Both the position numbers and the translations under genes were made by a program. Shown piece after piece: positions 11,400-22,640 of a stretch of 64,000 bases of DNA; position 1 is the first letter of the stretch; each line of letters starts with the position of its first letter. The stretch spans positions 511,133,873 to 511,197,872 of the forward strand of contig NC_081415.1 of assembly GCF_030272615.1 (NCBI RefSeq), in the 5' to 3' direction. Below the pieces are notes generated by a model, which was given only the letters and a program-made list of their open reading frames with translations, was not told where the DNA came from and made no database searches. This DNA is from Cryptomeria japonica. Lineage: Eukaryota; Streptophyta; Pinopsida; Cupressales; Cupressaceae.

Positions 11400-12711
11400 A
11401 AGATCCTTGTTTTGCTCCTTGCTAATGATAGGAGGGATGAATTCAACAACAATGTCCTAAAATTGACCATTCAGACCATGGTCCATCGAGAGCATAGAGG
11501 TAAACAAATTCTTCACTTCCTTCCTAATTTCATTTTCCCCATTTTTTAACTTAGATATTCGATTAGTTGCTTTGTGTTTCAATGCAATCTTATGGAAGAA
11601 TATAGTGTTTCTATCCCCTGCTTTAAGCCATAGGGATCTAGATCTTTTTTCCATTATTATTCCTCTCTTCTGATAATCCTATGGTAATTCATCAGAACTT
11701 CATTTTCCTCATTGATAGAGACTTCGTTGTATCTACTACTTTGGATTTTATCCTGCATTTCCTTGAGTTCCATCTGAGTTTTAGTTTTGGCAGCAAACAT
11801 GTCCCTGAAAACCTTCTTGTTCTAATTCTTGATGTTGTCCTTTACATTTCTAAGTTTCTTAGCAATTCTATACATAGTTGTACCTTTGACCTCAATAGAC
11901 CGCCACTTCTCAATGGATTTTGCAAGGTTAGGGTGGTCTGGCCATATTGTTTCAAATCTAATGGGAAATTTCTTTTAACATTGGTGTTAGCTGCAGTAAA
12001 GATGACAGGGAAGTGGTCAAACCCTATACGGGAGATAGATGAGAGGAGCACTGATAGTGGTTAAACCATTCATTAGAGATGAGGGCCCTATCAATTCTGA
12101 CTTGAATGAGATCATCCCTCATCCTTCTGTTTGTCCAAGTAAACTTGGCACCTTGGAGATCAATGTCATGCAGGCCTTGATTGTTGATAAATTTCAAAAG
12201 ATCCATTCTGCTATCCAACTGAGAGGGGATGCCTCCAAACTTCTCATCATCATGGAGAGGATTATTGAAGTCCCCCATAGTGATCCACATATCATCCTTG
12301 TGAAGGGCACTAATAGCCTCCAGTTTTTTTCCAGAATTTGCTTCTGCCAACTCTATTATTAGGGGCATAAATATTTGTAAGAAGTAAGGATGTACCATCC
12401 CCAATGTGATTAAACCTAATGAAAGCCATATTATTGTCTTGCGTGACCAGCTCCCCTAACACCCTCTTATGGTTCTAAAAAATAGCTATACCCCCAGAGG
12501 AACCATCTGAGCTTCCCCCGCAAAGTTCACCATACTTAAAAAGCTTAATTTTTTCAACTTTCTCTTTACTCATTTTAGTTTCTTGGATAATAATGATGTC
12601 TGGTCTATGATCTCTAACTAAATTTTTTAGAACATCTTGTTTATGTGGGCTATTCAGTCCATGTATATTCCATGAGATTATTTTATTTCTTGAGTAGAGA
12701 ACATACCTCAT
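11400..12711 (-). pseudogene. LINE ORF2 relic: endonuclease domain only
   Basis: ORF2 overlaps the end of ORF1. It starts near 12711 and shows the apurinic-type endonuclease signature in order: IISWNIHGLNS (Asn), IIIQETKMS (Glu), MGDFNNPLHDDEKFGG (Asp/Asn), FTWTNRR and VRIDRALIS, then FDHFPVIF near 12015-11990 (terminal Asp-His). The frame shifts near 12440 and 12030. A linker segment with SRSLWLKAGDRNTIFFHKIA (11640-11580) is typical of the stretch before LINE reverse transcriptase. The domain would nick target DNA. Polymerase sequence is absent. Confidence 0.82.
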
Positions 12712-14136
12712 TGATGGTCATTTGAGTACCATCTACTCTGTTCTTACTGGCCTCTTGATCTCTGGTCTGGCTTTCTCTTTTCCTTCCTAGAGGAGATGGG
12801 ATGAAACCCATTTCAACTTTACTATGGTATCTTGTTTTGACAGAGTTAGCCTGGGGTACTGCTTTAGGCCCTTTTTTGGTCCTTCTCTTTCTATCTACTC
12901 CTTCATTCATGTAGCAATCTTCTTCTTGAGTAGTTGTCTGCTTGTCCCCAACATCATCATCTTCCCATCTTGCTTTAAGCATTGAGGCCGTAGGTGATAG
13001 GTGGTCGGTTTCTTGAACTGGATCTATAGATTGTTGTGATCCTGAAAGTGAGATACTTCCAAGGATCAAGCAGTACTGAGATTCTTCCAAGTCATTGTTG
13101 AGGCTTGCTCCATTGGTATTTTCTACAATGTGGTTCAAATCAGCTTCCTCATTATTTTGTATTACTACTTGTATTTCTCATTCTTCTAGGTTATCACTCT
13201 TTTGATCCTCCTGAATTGTATCATTTTGACCTTTAATACCTTTACCTATTTGGTTCATTTACCGTTATCATTTAAAGGTATATCTGGTATGTCCTCATTA
13301 CTGTTAGTGTGTTTCTCTGTTGTGTGTGGGATAATAATATTCTGGTCCTCTTTGAGACTTCTCTCTTTTTCATTATTCTTTATTTGCTTAATAGGGTTTG
13401 TAGATTTCCATTGTAACATCCTCTCTTTCTTTTCTTTCACTATGGCTATCTGTAGAGGGAATTTCCTTATTATATGTCCTACTTTTTTACAGTGAAAGCA
13501 AGAGGAGGGGATGCTTTTATATTCCAGAGGTTGGTTCCATTTTCCCAATTGAGAGTTGATTTAAATGGATAGAGGCATGTCTTTTCCTTGTGTAACTCCA
13601 ACATAGATTCTGGCAAAAGTAAGTCTTCTTCTGACCGTAGTTGTGGAGTCCATCGAGAGGAGTTCACCAAAGGAGTTAGTGATTCCTTTAAACACATCTT
13701 CCACCCATAATTCTAAGGGAAGCCTTGGCAATCTAACCCAAATCGGCACTTGGACAAAAAAGGATTCGTTGAGTGCCATCTCAGGTGCCCATTTTTTAAG
13801 AGCTAGTGTAGCTTTACCAACCAGCCAGGGACCATCATAAACCACCCTTGACATGTCTTCCTTTCATGAGAATTCCAAAGACAAAGCCCCTTTTGGCATA
13901 GTTGTAATCTCCACTTTTCCTTTCAATGACCATTTACATTTAGCAAATGCCCTAACAATATCAATATTTGGACTAGGCTCTAGAAATTTTCCTACCAATG
14001 TCATGGCCATAAGGTTAATGTTATGGTCAATAATAAGGTCTAGGATTTCAATGGAAAATCTCCCCTTTTCTGGGTTTGAGATATTGCGAATTGGGGGAAG
14101 TGAGGACTTTCTTCTCGATTTGACCCCAAATTTCAT
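12683..14136 (-). pseudogene. LINE ORF1 relic: DUF4283-like domain plus zinc knuckle
   Basis: Three open segments in one frame (14136-13864, 13854-13561, 13548-13255) encode a DUF4283-like RNA-binding region (SLPPIRNISNPEKGRFSIEI, then YDGPWLVGKATLALKKWAP and VPIWVRLPRLPLELW). A zf-CCHC_4 knuckle follows at about 13510-13465 (CFHCKKVGHIIRKF), where the last Cys is replaced by Phe. After a frameshift near 13140-13250 comes a charged, low-complexity C-terminal part (13138-12683; KRRTKKGPKAVPQ). The ORF1 protein binds LINE RNA in the transposition particle. Only two stops interrupt the first 290 codons. Confidence 0.8.
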
Positions 14137-14140
14137 AATA

Positions 14141-15599
14141 GATACTATAGTATAGCACCTATTAATAAATTGTTATTATTATTATTAATTAAATTTTCTT
14201 ATTAATAATCAATTAATAGCTGATAATGTAGAAACTTACTAACTTTTGTCAAAAGTGAATAACAACACTCTATGCGACATTTGATAATATCAATAGCACT
14301 AATTTTTATCGTCTCATAATAATTTGCAATATAATTTAATCTTAAACCCTTCTAGAAGAATCATTAAAAGACAATGTCAATGATGGTTTTATTATAGTTC
14401 AATATTTTTTAACTAATGATTATCTCAAGTGAGAATGGATGAGAAGTGAATTATGTGAGAAGTATATGTGAATGATTCACAAGCATATTTGAGTTTGTGG
14501 TGATGAAATAGTCAGTTTGAGAAGAGCTTTGAAGCCGATATATTCTAGAAGATAGAGTGTTGTGACATTAGAGACTGTTAGAGATGTTTTCCATGTTATT
14601 GGTCGCTTGATTACTATTCAAGGACAATTTGATGATGAGAATAATCCCTCCAATTTCAATTCATCTATTTCATTCATTGTTGATTGACAGTGGGTCCTTT
14701 GGTAACAATTTGTATCTTGTCCTCATGAAGTGTTCTTAAGTTGCACAAGTCCTTTGTATCTCACCTAAGGTAGTGCACCTTAGTTGTGTAAGTCCTTTAG
14801 GTGTTGGTGCTCCTTGGCTTAAAGTGTAAAAAGTTGTAAACATTGTTATTATATTGTGAGTTAGATTCTCACCATGGTTTTTCTTATTTGGGTTTTCCAC
14901 GTATATCTAGTGTTCATGTGTTAATGTGTTTTTGTTTGATGTGTCGATGATTAAAGTGTTGATATTAAATAACTTTATCGATAACTATTTTCAAAGTTTT
15001 GGATTGATTTGCCCCCCTCTCAGTCCTATTGAGTGTTCAACAAAAGAGTTTCTAATGAGTTTGTAATTTTTTTCAACACTATATTTCACAAATGATTCAA
15101 AGAGATAGTAAATTTGTATACTAAAATTGTCGCATTCGTTGTTCAAGCATATGTTAATGTTTTGGATCCTAACTAGATTATTTATAAGTATAATGTAAGT
15201 GACTATGGATACTGTAGATATACCATACTTAGGGGTAGTAATTTTATAACAATAGAAGGATCATTTAATAAGGAGAGGTATGGTATCTTTTCATTAATTA
15301 GGATATTCTATAATGTCAAACCCAACTATTAATATTATCCTAAAAAATAACCTCTACTAAACCCTATACAAAAGATTATTCTTCAAATGTAGAAACAATT
15401 AATGTATCTATAGACGTTCGAAAAAGGTTATCCTACCCCTATGATACCTAATATAGGTTAACTCTATAGTAATCATGCTATTTTTAGTATGATGTAGCCT
15501 TTTATAAATTCATTCTTTGAATAACAAGTAGAAAATTAAGTGTGTACAACTACTATATAGTTAGTCAATTAGAAAATGGTGCCATTATGCATATAATTT
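14141..15599. other. gene-free stretch with a copia-like LTR tail
   Basis: No coding frame is credible. The part 14700-15042 has the style of a copia LTR end: repeated 'gtgcacctt / ggtgctcctt' phrases, a line reading ttgggttttccacgt, then tgcccccctctcagtcc and a closing tcaaca at 15037-15042. The same phrase order occurs at the ends of the LTRs at 18560-20099 and 24668-26337, but the sequence is a different subfamily. No internal region follows, so it is a solo or truncated LTR. 14150-14220 is an AT-rich run. Confidence 0.45.
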
Positions 15600-17190
15600 G
15601 AATATAGGATTTAACTTCTTGATTGACATTAAAATTAGAATAATTAAAGACTTGATTCTTACACAAGTGATCGATGAGCTTACAAGGATAAAAGTCGACC
15701 ATTATCTTGGAGAAATAATAAAATATTATGGTAGCTCTCAAACCTATAATAGTTTTCACAATCAAAATAATTCCTATAATAATTTAATTTTTAATATAAA
15801 GAGTTTAACCATTAGAGACCTAATAGATAATGGAATAATATGTGAAACTATGGGTTTACTTCTAGCTCATTGGATATTACAAATTAGGCATAAGGAGCCA
15901 TACAAACTTAGTGAGCCTTAATGAGATAAATCTATTATCTATTTCTTCTAGACTTCACCAATCAATTGACAACTAAAAGTTGAGTAGGATACAAATAAAT
16001 AATGTAATTAGTTCAATACTAAGTATTAAGAAATGGGATGAATGGTTGTAGTGGAAGTGGAAAGTATGGAGACATATGCACTACAATGGTACTTGATATA
16101 TATGTGTTTCCTTTTGAGGATAATAATGAGATAGTAATATAATATTATTGTGTCTATGAATTTAAATAGATTAAAAATAATTACTTAATTAGGAATAGTA
16201 ATAGTAAGCCTTCTTTTGTTGAGCAATTTAAAGCATCTTTTGTCTTCAATAAAACAAACAGGATTGTAGTAGTTGTAGACATGAGTTTTCCATTTTTTTA
16301 AAGATGTATTTAATTGTTTCGAAAGTTAATTTTATTGTATATATAATAGTACATATGATTATAATAATTTTAATATTAAAAAAGTTAAAAGTAAGAAATA
16401 AGATGCTTTAATTACTTTTGAATAAATATAATTGTTTATTACATAATCCTATACCATACATTTTTGATGATTGCTAGATGTATTATTATCATTTTTGAAA
16501 TTCTTTTAAATATACACTATATTCTTATTGTTGTTAATTTGAATATTTAAATGCATATTATGCAAATTGAAAAATGAATTTTTTGCTTAAGTGCTATTTT
16601 TTTATATTAGAAAGAATTTGATTTTTTTTTTTTTCATATTCCAGATCATTTACAAATATTTTTCTCATACAAGCATCACCTTGAGATCATTACATGACAC
16701 TAATATTTGCTCATATCAAGTAACCACAACCATGACACTAATACTAGCTCATTTCGAGCAACCACACTAGAATCAACTAGTGGAAGGCCAAGAGTCACAA
16801 ATTAGAATCCACATATTAGAAACCACCATTAGTTCATTTCGAGCAACCACACTAGAATCAACCTATAGAAGACCACGAGAAGCCAACTATGGAAGACTAA
16901 GAGTTAGAACTTTGAATTCCATATTTGATGTCCCTCTAGGATTTGAACTTCGATCTCCACAATGAGAACTCAATTCTTTAACCAATAGAAAACAACCCCT
17001 TTGACAAGAATTTGAATTTGAAAAAATAGGCTATGTTATATGAATATGTAAAATGGGGCAATATCAAGGAATGTGCAACATTTGGCAAATGTTGAGATCT
17101 TTTTTGGGGGTAGTTCATTGATTGGTTTTATTTATCATAGTTGGTTTGTGTGTTAAAGAGATCAAATCATATTTCAACTATGTATTTAAG
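15600..17190 (+). repeat. mosaic repeat, copy C (also at 26795 and 42640)
   Basis: From about 15605 this stretch is clearly similar to 26805-27340 and 42650-44510. The shared part includes a phrase encoding NSFHNQNNSYN in all three copies, and here it lies in a 107-residue open frame (15598-15921). Copy C is the most diverged of the three but extends as far as copy B. It carries a SINE at 16622-17005 that copy B lacks. I do not know what the repeat encodes. In copies A and B it sits just after a LINE RNase H tail, so it may be LINE-linked sequence. Confidence 0.7.
16622..17005 (-). mobile_element. tRNA-derived SINE, minus strand, with empty site in copy B
   Basis: AAGAATTTGA occurs at 16612-16621 and again at 17006-17015, flanking a 384-bp insert. 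Copy B has the uninterrupted site at 44331-44340, followed by the same downstream sequence. A run of 13 T at 16622-16634 is the poly-A tail of an element on the minus strand. Near the other end, the minus strand shows a B-box-like GTTCAAATCC (16948-16939) and an A-box-like stretch around 16997-16980, the spacing of a tRNA-type RNA polymerase III promoter. An internal 30-bp phrase is repeated at 16748 and 16833 (period 85). SINEs are mobilised by LINE enzymes and encode nothing. Confidence 0.88.
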
Positions 17191-17191
17191 A

Positions 17192-17339
17192 TATAGGCAT
17201 CAAAATGGAGCCTTGACAACCACCTCAAAAATGACCAATACTTATGCACAAATACCCCAATAAATGTGCACTATGGGTACCAATAAATGGAGTTGTCTAT
17301 GGACTTGTCTATATAGGCATCAAAAGGGAGCCTTGACAA
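17192..17339 (+). repeat. 28-bp direct repeat pair
   Basis: The phrase tataggcatcaaaa plus 14 further bases occurs at 17192-17219 and 17312-17339 with one mismatch. The spacing is 120 bp. No function is apparent. Confidence 0.8.
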
Positions 17340-17353
17340 GATAGTTTATTATA

Positions 17354-17434
17354 TTTAATAATTAAATTAAAAATTAGAATATAAATTAAAAAACATAATA
17401 TAATTATATTATGATTTTTAATTTAATTATTAAA
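17354..17434. repeat. perfect 21-bp inverted repeat, AT-rich
   Basis: 17354-17374 (starting tttaataattaaattaa) is the exact reverse complement of 17414-17434. The 39-bp loop is itself AT-rich and partly palindromic (aatataattatatt). It could be a short foldback or MITE remnant, or simply a cruciform-prone AT tract. Confidence 0.85.
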
Positions 17435-17439
17435 TAGAA

Positions 17440-17972
17440 AAAATTCCAATGTTAGGCTTCTTTTTTATGCCTGCATAAAGGATTCCCTAATAAAATTGCA
17501 CAACTACTCCATTAATGTCCTAAAAATCTAACTACAAAGAATAAATTAAATAACTATAAATATATGTAAAATTTATTAATAAACTTTTAATAAACTAAAT
17601 AAACTTTTAATAAATTAAATAACTATTGACAATTGCAGGGGACAAAGCTTTAACCAGAATACCTAGACGGCAATGTGAACATTTATAGCATTTTTCCTTG
17701 TATGAGTAGCTATTTGATCCAATGTCTACACCATTGTTTTGACATTTTGTACAAAGACAAGGATGGGAGAAAGCTTTAACCAGAATATCTAGAATGCCAT
17801 GTGAACGTTTCATGATGTATCACAGATTTTTTCTTATTGTTTTGGCCTTTTCTGATCGGAAGGACAACAATTTGATGTCAAAAGAAACTTTATTGATGGA
17901 GCCTGAGCAATGAGCTGATTTATTCCAATTGTGATTTATTAGGAGAAAGGATAAACTAAATTAGTGATTGGA
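17440..17972. other. gene-free stretch with a duplicated phrase
   Basis: The phrase agctttaaccagaat plus its continuation (about 40 bp) occurs near 17647 and again near 17771. A Cys-rich open frame on the minus strand (17607-17813) results partly from this duplication and has no recognisable family. Confidence 0.4.
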
Positions 17973-18340
17973 CCCACTTTATACGTTATTTTTAGTTTCA
18001 CTTTCCTACATTTTGGTCTTTTATGTCCTGTTATTCTACACAATTTATGTCATGTAGTGCTATTTTTAAGAAGGACAATAATGGGTAGGAAAAAAATATA
18101 CTTTTATAGTCAGTTGTTTGACCCACTTTCTACACTATTTTTCATTTCGCTTTCTAACATTTTGGCCTTTTATGGCAAGCTATTCTACACAATTTATGTC
18201 ATGTAGCGCTATTTTCAATAAGGACAATAATTGATATGAAAAAAATTAAGCTGCAATGTGGATACTTACAACAGTTCATTATATTCCAAAGTTGGAAAGG
18301 ACAATAATTGAGAGGAAAATTTTTAAGTACAACAAAATGC
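17973..18340 (+). repeat. about 150-bp tandem repeat at the left end of copy A
   Basis: The phrase cactttatacgttattttta and its continuation through gtcatgtagtgctatttt recurs, diverged, about 150 bp later from 18121. Copy B has the same pair at 35145 and 35387. The phrase aaggacaataattga marks unit ends. It could be the remnant of a satellite-like array. Confidence 0.65.
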
Positions 18341-18559
18341 AATGCGAACAGCTATGACAACTCTTTATATTCCAAGTGGGGAAGGACAATAATTGATAGA
18401 AAAAATTTTAAGCACCATAGGGTATGTGAACTTGTTATGAAGAAGATTGAACCGACATAAGGAAGATTAACATGAAGGCTTATCAATCGGTATGGTGAAA
18501 GACAAATAGGTATTAGGACTATCAGTAACATCACCGATAAGAGGTGATATGAAGTTGTG

Positions 18560-20099
18560 TGTTGGCATGACAAGTTGTAATCAATATAAAGGCCGACTAT
18601 TTGTTTGTGATAATGTTTTTGATAAAGAGGCAGAGTGACAAAGAGATCAAAAACCATAGGAGGTGAAGTTGTGCTATCGGTGTAGTGTATACTACCGGTT
18701 AGCAGTAGGAGAAGGTCTCACCGGTAAGGGTGTGTGCCAATATGAGTTTGTTAGGTGTTAAAGTTTAAATCAACCTTGTGTGGGTGACATGAGTGTATGT
18801 TGATGTGATGCCACATGGAGCTGAGGTGGAGATCATGCAAAGATCAATGAAGTTTCTATCAACATGGTTGTCGAAGCAATTAGTCGACATTAAATGAAAC
18901 AACCAAAAGTCACAGGTCGATCACAAATTGATGTTGCTTGAGGAAGAATGAATGACAATGAAAGATTAGGGATTTGTTGGCACTTGGATCGAAGCAAGGA
19001 AATTAGATTGCAAGAGGACCTCGAGAAGGAAACAATTGGGTCAGAAATGAGTCGATAGATTTCAAGGCTGAAAATCATGGTTGGGTTTGCTATTTTTGGT
19101 AAACATATTTTGGACAAATGGAAAATGTACCATGGCTCATTCCTCCAGTGTAGGTGTTGATCCAAGATAGATCAGATCAGATTGGATGCAAATTTGGTCG
19201 GAAGAAGGAAACCCTAGCCACCCTCTGTTTGAATTAGTTATTGGTAGGAAAGCTTCATTTTAAATATGGCAACCTAAGACCGATAGTAGTGTTGTTGAAG
19301 GGTGAAGAAAAGAGTGAAATTATTGTTTGAAAGCTGAATAGAAAAATACTCTTTTGTGAGTGAAGAGTGTATCGGTAAGGAGAAGCAGGATAAACCAGTG
19401 TAAGGAACAAACTGGTAGAGTGAGCATAGAATGCAGAGGTGACAAACTAAAAGAAGTAGTACCTGATAGGGAGTGACCAATTGTGATTTGAATTCAACAG
19501 AATAGAGGGAGAGAAGATTAACCAGAGTTATAACCAACAAAAAGCTAACTTTTAGTGTGTGTTGAGTTAATACAAACTGGTAAGATAGAAGTCGGTAGTG
19601 CAAAGCCTTGAAGGGCTGCCAAACATCATTTGCAACAAGGATCTCATTTGTATATCTAAGTTTTCATATTATTTTCACTGAGTAGGTGCTTAGTTCATGG
19701 GTTTAGCTCATTTAGGTTGTAGCCTATAATTGTGTAGGGATTGGTGCTCCTTTGAGTTGGTGCTCATAAATTAGGGGTTGGTGCCCTAAAATTTTGTAAT
19801 CGGATCTTTTCAATGTGAGGTTGGATTGGAGCAGAAGATCTCCAACAACTATTCTCACTCAGGTTTTTCCCACATTAGGTTTTCCTCATACACCTAGTGT
19901 TGTGTGTTGCATCTTCATGTGTGTATTGTACTAATGTTTTAGATATTTCTCCTACACACCTTGTTTGCATTGCATTGATAACCTGTTTGTATTTTGTTTA
20001 TTTCATATTGAATAGGTATAGCTCTAATTAAGTAAAAAAATTTTAAATCACTGATTCACCCCCCTCTTAGTGATCCATTGTTTCCAATAGAGAAAGCCT
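18560..20099 (+). repeat. 5' LTR-like sequence of copia copy A
   Basis: The sequence directly before gag ends in the phrase order seen at copia LTR ends (tgattcacccccctcttag, then tgatccattgtttccaat). The start is uncertain. TGTTGGCATGAC at 18560 looks like a left LTR end and resembles the start of the 3' LTR. The body, with repeated ccggta and accgata phrases, does not align with the 3' LTR at 24668-26337. So the element has two different LTRs. The usual TGGTATCAGAG primer-binding site is absent after it. Confidence 0.6.
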
Positions 20100-20133
20100 A
20101 ACCACTTGAGGAAAATATTCTGAGGAAGTGAAG

Positions 20134-21070
20134 ATGATGAAGAAAGAGGGTCCTAAGTTCAACAAGGATAACTACAAGCTATCTAGAAAGACATAATGAA
20201 GATCTACATGAAAGGTCTTGGTGCACAATATTGGGAGAAAATTGAAGCAACATATGTTGGTCCTACTACTACTCCCTTGACATTAGATGAACTCAGAGAG
20301 CAACAAGATAACATGCAAGCCCTAGAAGCTATTGTAAGTAATTTATCTAATTCAAAATATATAGATGTTCAAGGATTGGTAACTGCAGATGAGCTTTAGG
20401 AAAAGTTAGAGACAATATATGGAGGAGATGAGCCTATTCAAAGAGCCAAAGAAGAAAGCTTGAGAGGAAAGTTTGATGACATGAGAATTCTTGAAGGAGA
20501 GAATATTGCACAGTATTGTCAAAGAATCAAAGAAATTATTGGCGGCATAAAGAGTGCTAGAGGTAAAATAGAAGATGATGCAATAGTAAGTAGAATGCTC
20601 AGATCTCTTCAACTTCAGTATGCTATAAGAGTATTGGAAATCCAAGAACTTGGATCTATTTTAAAGGATAAGGTAACTGTTTATTCATTGATTGGTAAGC
20701 TTACAACTTTTGACCTAAATAATTTTGACAATAGTGTGACAAAATCTACTAAATCTTCCTTTAAAGATTTCTGTTACCAGTTCATCTTCTAGAAAAGAAA
20801 AAGATATATGTCAAAATCATGAGTGCAGAACAATTGACGGGAGTAACTAGGGAAATAAGGACAATGAATATCAAGTGATGGAACTTGAGGCACTGTTAGC
20901 AAAAAGATTTCCAAGAGGCATAGGTAATTATAAAAGAAAGCTACCTTTGAAGTGTTTCTCTTGTAGTAAAATTGGCCATATTGCTGCTAACTACCCTACC
21001 ACTGATAAGAAAGAGAATATTAGAAGAGTCAAAGGAAAGGGAAAAAAACCATTGTTATGTTGCAGTAGAT
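20134..21070 (+). pseudogene. copia copy A gag relic
   Basis: The start ATG at 20134 matches the ATG at 36306 of copy B. The frame is shifted within 20 codons, then continues as 20196-20399 (GAQYWEKIEATYVGPTTTP) and 20460-20792 (KFDDMRILEGENIAQYCQRI), the UBN2 gag domain. A zinc knuckle is at about 20953 (CFSCSKIGHIAANY), where the final Cys is Tyr. Copy B keeps that Cys. A 100-bp segment near 20300-20440 is missing from copy B, so copy A is the better guide to gag length. A stop at 20397 and others inactivate it. Confidence 0.8.
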
Positions 21071-22640
21071 GAAGGTGTGACCAATGAGGAGTCGGAAGAA
21101 GAAGATGACAATGAAGAAATTGTGTTTGTAGCCATGAAGGAGGAACTACCTAATGAAAAGGCTCTAGTATCTCATATGGAGAATAGTGATGAATGGATTA
21201 TAGATAGAGGCTTCTCATACCACATGACCGAAGATAAAAGTAAGTTCATAACCCTTAATGAATTTGATGGAGGTGTTGTTAGATTTGGAAATAACTCTCC
21301 CTGCATGGTGAAAGGTAAAGGTTCAATCTCTCTAAATGGGAAGAGTAATGTTGATGATGTATTTTGGGTTGATGGTCTTCAGAATACTGTTTTAAGTGTT
21401 GGTCAGGTAAATGATAAAGGTTATTTGCTTGAGTTTAAGAGTGGAGTCTGCAAAATTCTTTGAGGTAATGGTGAACTGATTGCCATTGGAAAGAAAACTA
21501 GAGGTAACTTATTCCATTTGAATAGTAATATTAATAATTGCCTAGTTGCAAGAATGGAAGACAATTGGTTGTGGCATAAAATATGTTGTCATGTTAATTA
21601 TGATAATTTGGTTATGATAAGCAAGTCAAGTGTTGTAAGAGGATAACCCAACTTGTCAAATTGGATAGTGTGATATGCAAAGATTGTCAAATCGGTAAGA
21701 TGACCTCTATTTCTTTCAAGAGAAAGAATTGTATTTTTGAGAATGTTTTAGATTTGGTACATAATAATCTATGTGGCCCTAGGAGAACAAAGAGTTATTA
21801 CAGTGGTAGGTATTTCATGATCTTCACCGATGACTATTCTAAAATGATGCAGGTGACATTTTTGAGAGAGAAATCAGAAGCATATAATAAATTTAAATCA
21901 TTTGAAGCTCTGGTTGAGAAAGAAACTGGTAATAAATTGAAGTGTTTAAGATCAGACCAAGGAGGTGAATTCACATATGATGAATTTGTTAAGTATTATG
22001 ATGAATAGGGTATAAAGAGATAGATGTCTACTCTAAGGACACCATAACAAAATGACATAGCAGAAAGGATGAACAGAACAATAGTTGAAGTAGTAAAAAC
22101 CATGTTATTGCAGGGTAATGTATCCAAAATGTTTTGGAGAAGTGGTCAGTACTTCTATATAAACTCTAAACCAGGTACTGGTAAAGAGAGGTAACAATAA
22201 GACACCCTATGAGCTATGGTATGGAAAAAACCCTTGTGTAATTTATTTTAAAATTTTTGGAAGTCAATGTTTTATTAAGAGAGATAACGACACTGAGAAA
22301 TTTGATGCAAAATTTGATGAGGGAATTTTTCTTGGTTACTCTTCTAAGAGTAAAGCATATAAATGTTACAATAAGAGAACCAAGAAAACTATTGAAAGTG
22401 CTAATGTAAAAGTTGATGATCTATCTGATAAGTTTGAAGGTACAAGCAAATCAGAACCTGAAAGGGATGACAATGAGAAAAAGTTTTCAATCATTAAACT
22501 AGAGGCAAAGATTAACGAAGAACCGACAAATGCAGAATTGGATGCTCAACCCGTAAGCGATGATAATGAGGAAGAAGATGAAGAACCTAATGAAGAAGAT
22601 GCAGAACCATCATAAGAAATATCAAGATATGTCAGATTGA
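21071..22640 (+). pseudogene. copia copy A protease and integrase relic
   Basis: The protease motif reads WIIDRGFSYHMT near 21197, with the catalytic Ser changed to Arg. Copy B has WIMDSGFSHHMT. Integrase follows: LWHKICCHVNYDNL (21570), ICKDCQIGKMTS (21673), then LVHNNLCGP (21755), where the first catalytic Asp is Asn; copy B has LVHIDLCGP. SDQGGEF (21955) carries the second Asp and DIAERMNRTIVE (22055) the Glu. Stops at 22006 and 22021 and a frameshift near 22140 interrupt it. An acidic linker rich in Asp/Glu at 22540-22615 leads to reverse transcriptase. Confidence 0.8.

Larger units (their letters stand above)
11400..14140 (-). mobile_element. L1-type LINE, 3'-truncated, minus strand
   Basis: Reading on the minus strand from about 14136 to 11400 gives ORF1 with a DUF4283-like domain and a zinc knuckle, then ORF2 with an apurinic-type endonuclease domain. 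This is the normal front half of a plant L1 retrotransposon. Readable homology fades near 11400, just after the linker that precedes reverse transcriptase (IPPIISKEQNKDL). The reverse transcriptase and RNase H are missing. LINEs usually lose their 5' end on insertion, so loss of the 3' part points to later deletion or to another element landing here. No poly-A tail or target duplication could be found. Confidence 0.85.

Noticed and set aside
11681-12362. Plus-strand open frames over the LINE
   Set aside because: Shadows of the minus-strand LINE ORF2, which carries clear endonuclease motifs.
17607-17813. Cys-rich minus-strand peptide (CTKCQNNG, CYKCSHCR) as a zinc-finger gene
   Set aside because: The Cys pattern fits no known finger, and the frame spans a local phrase duplication.
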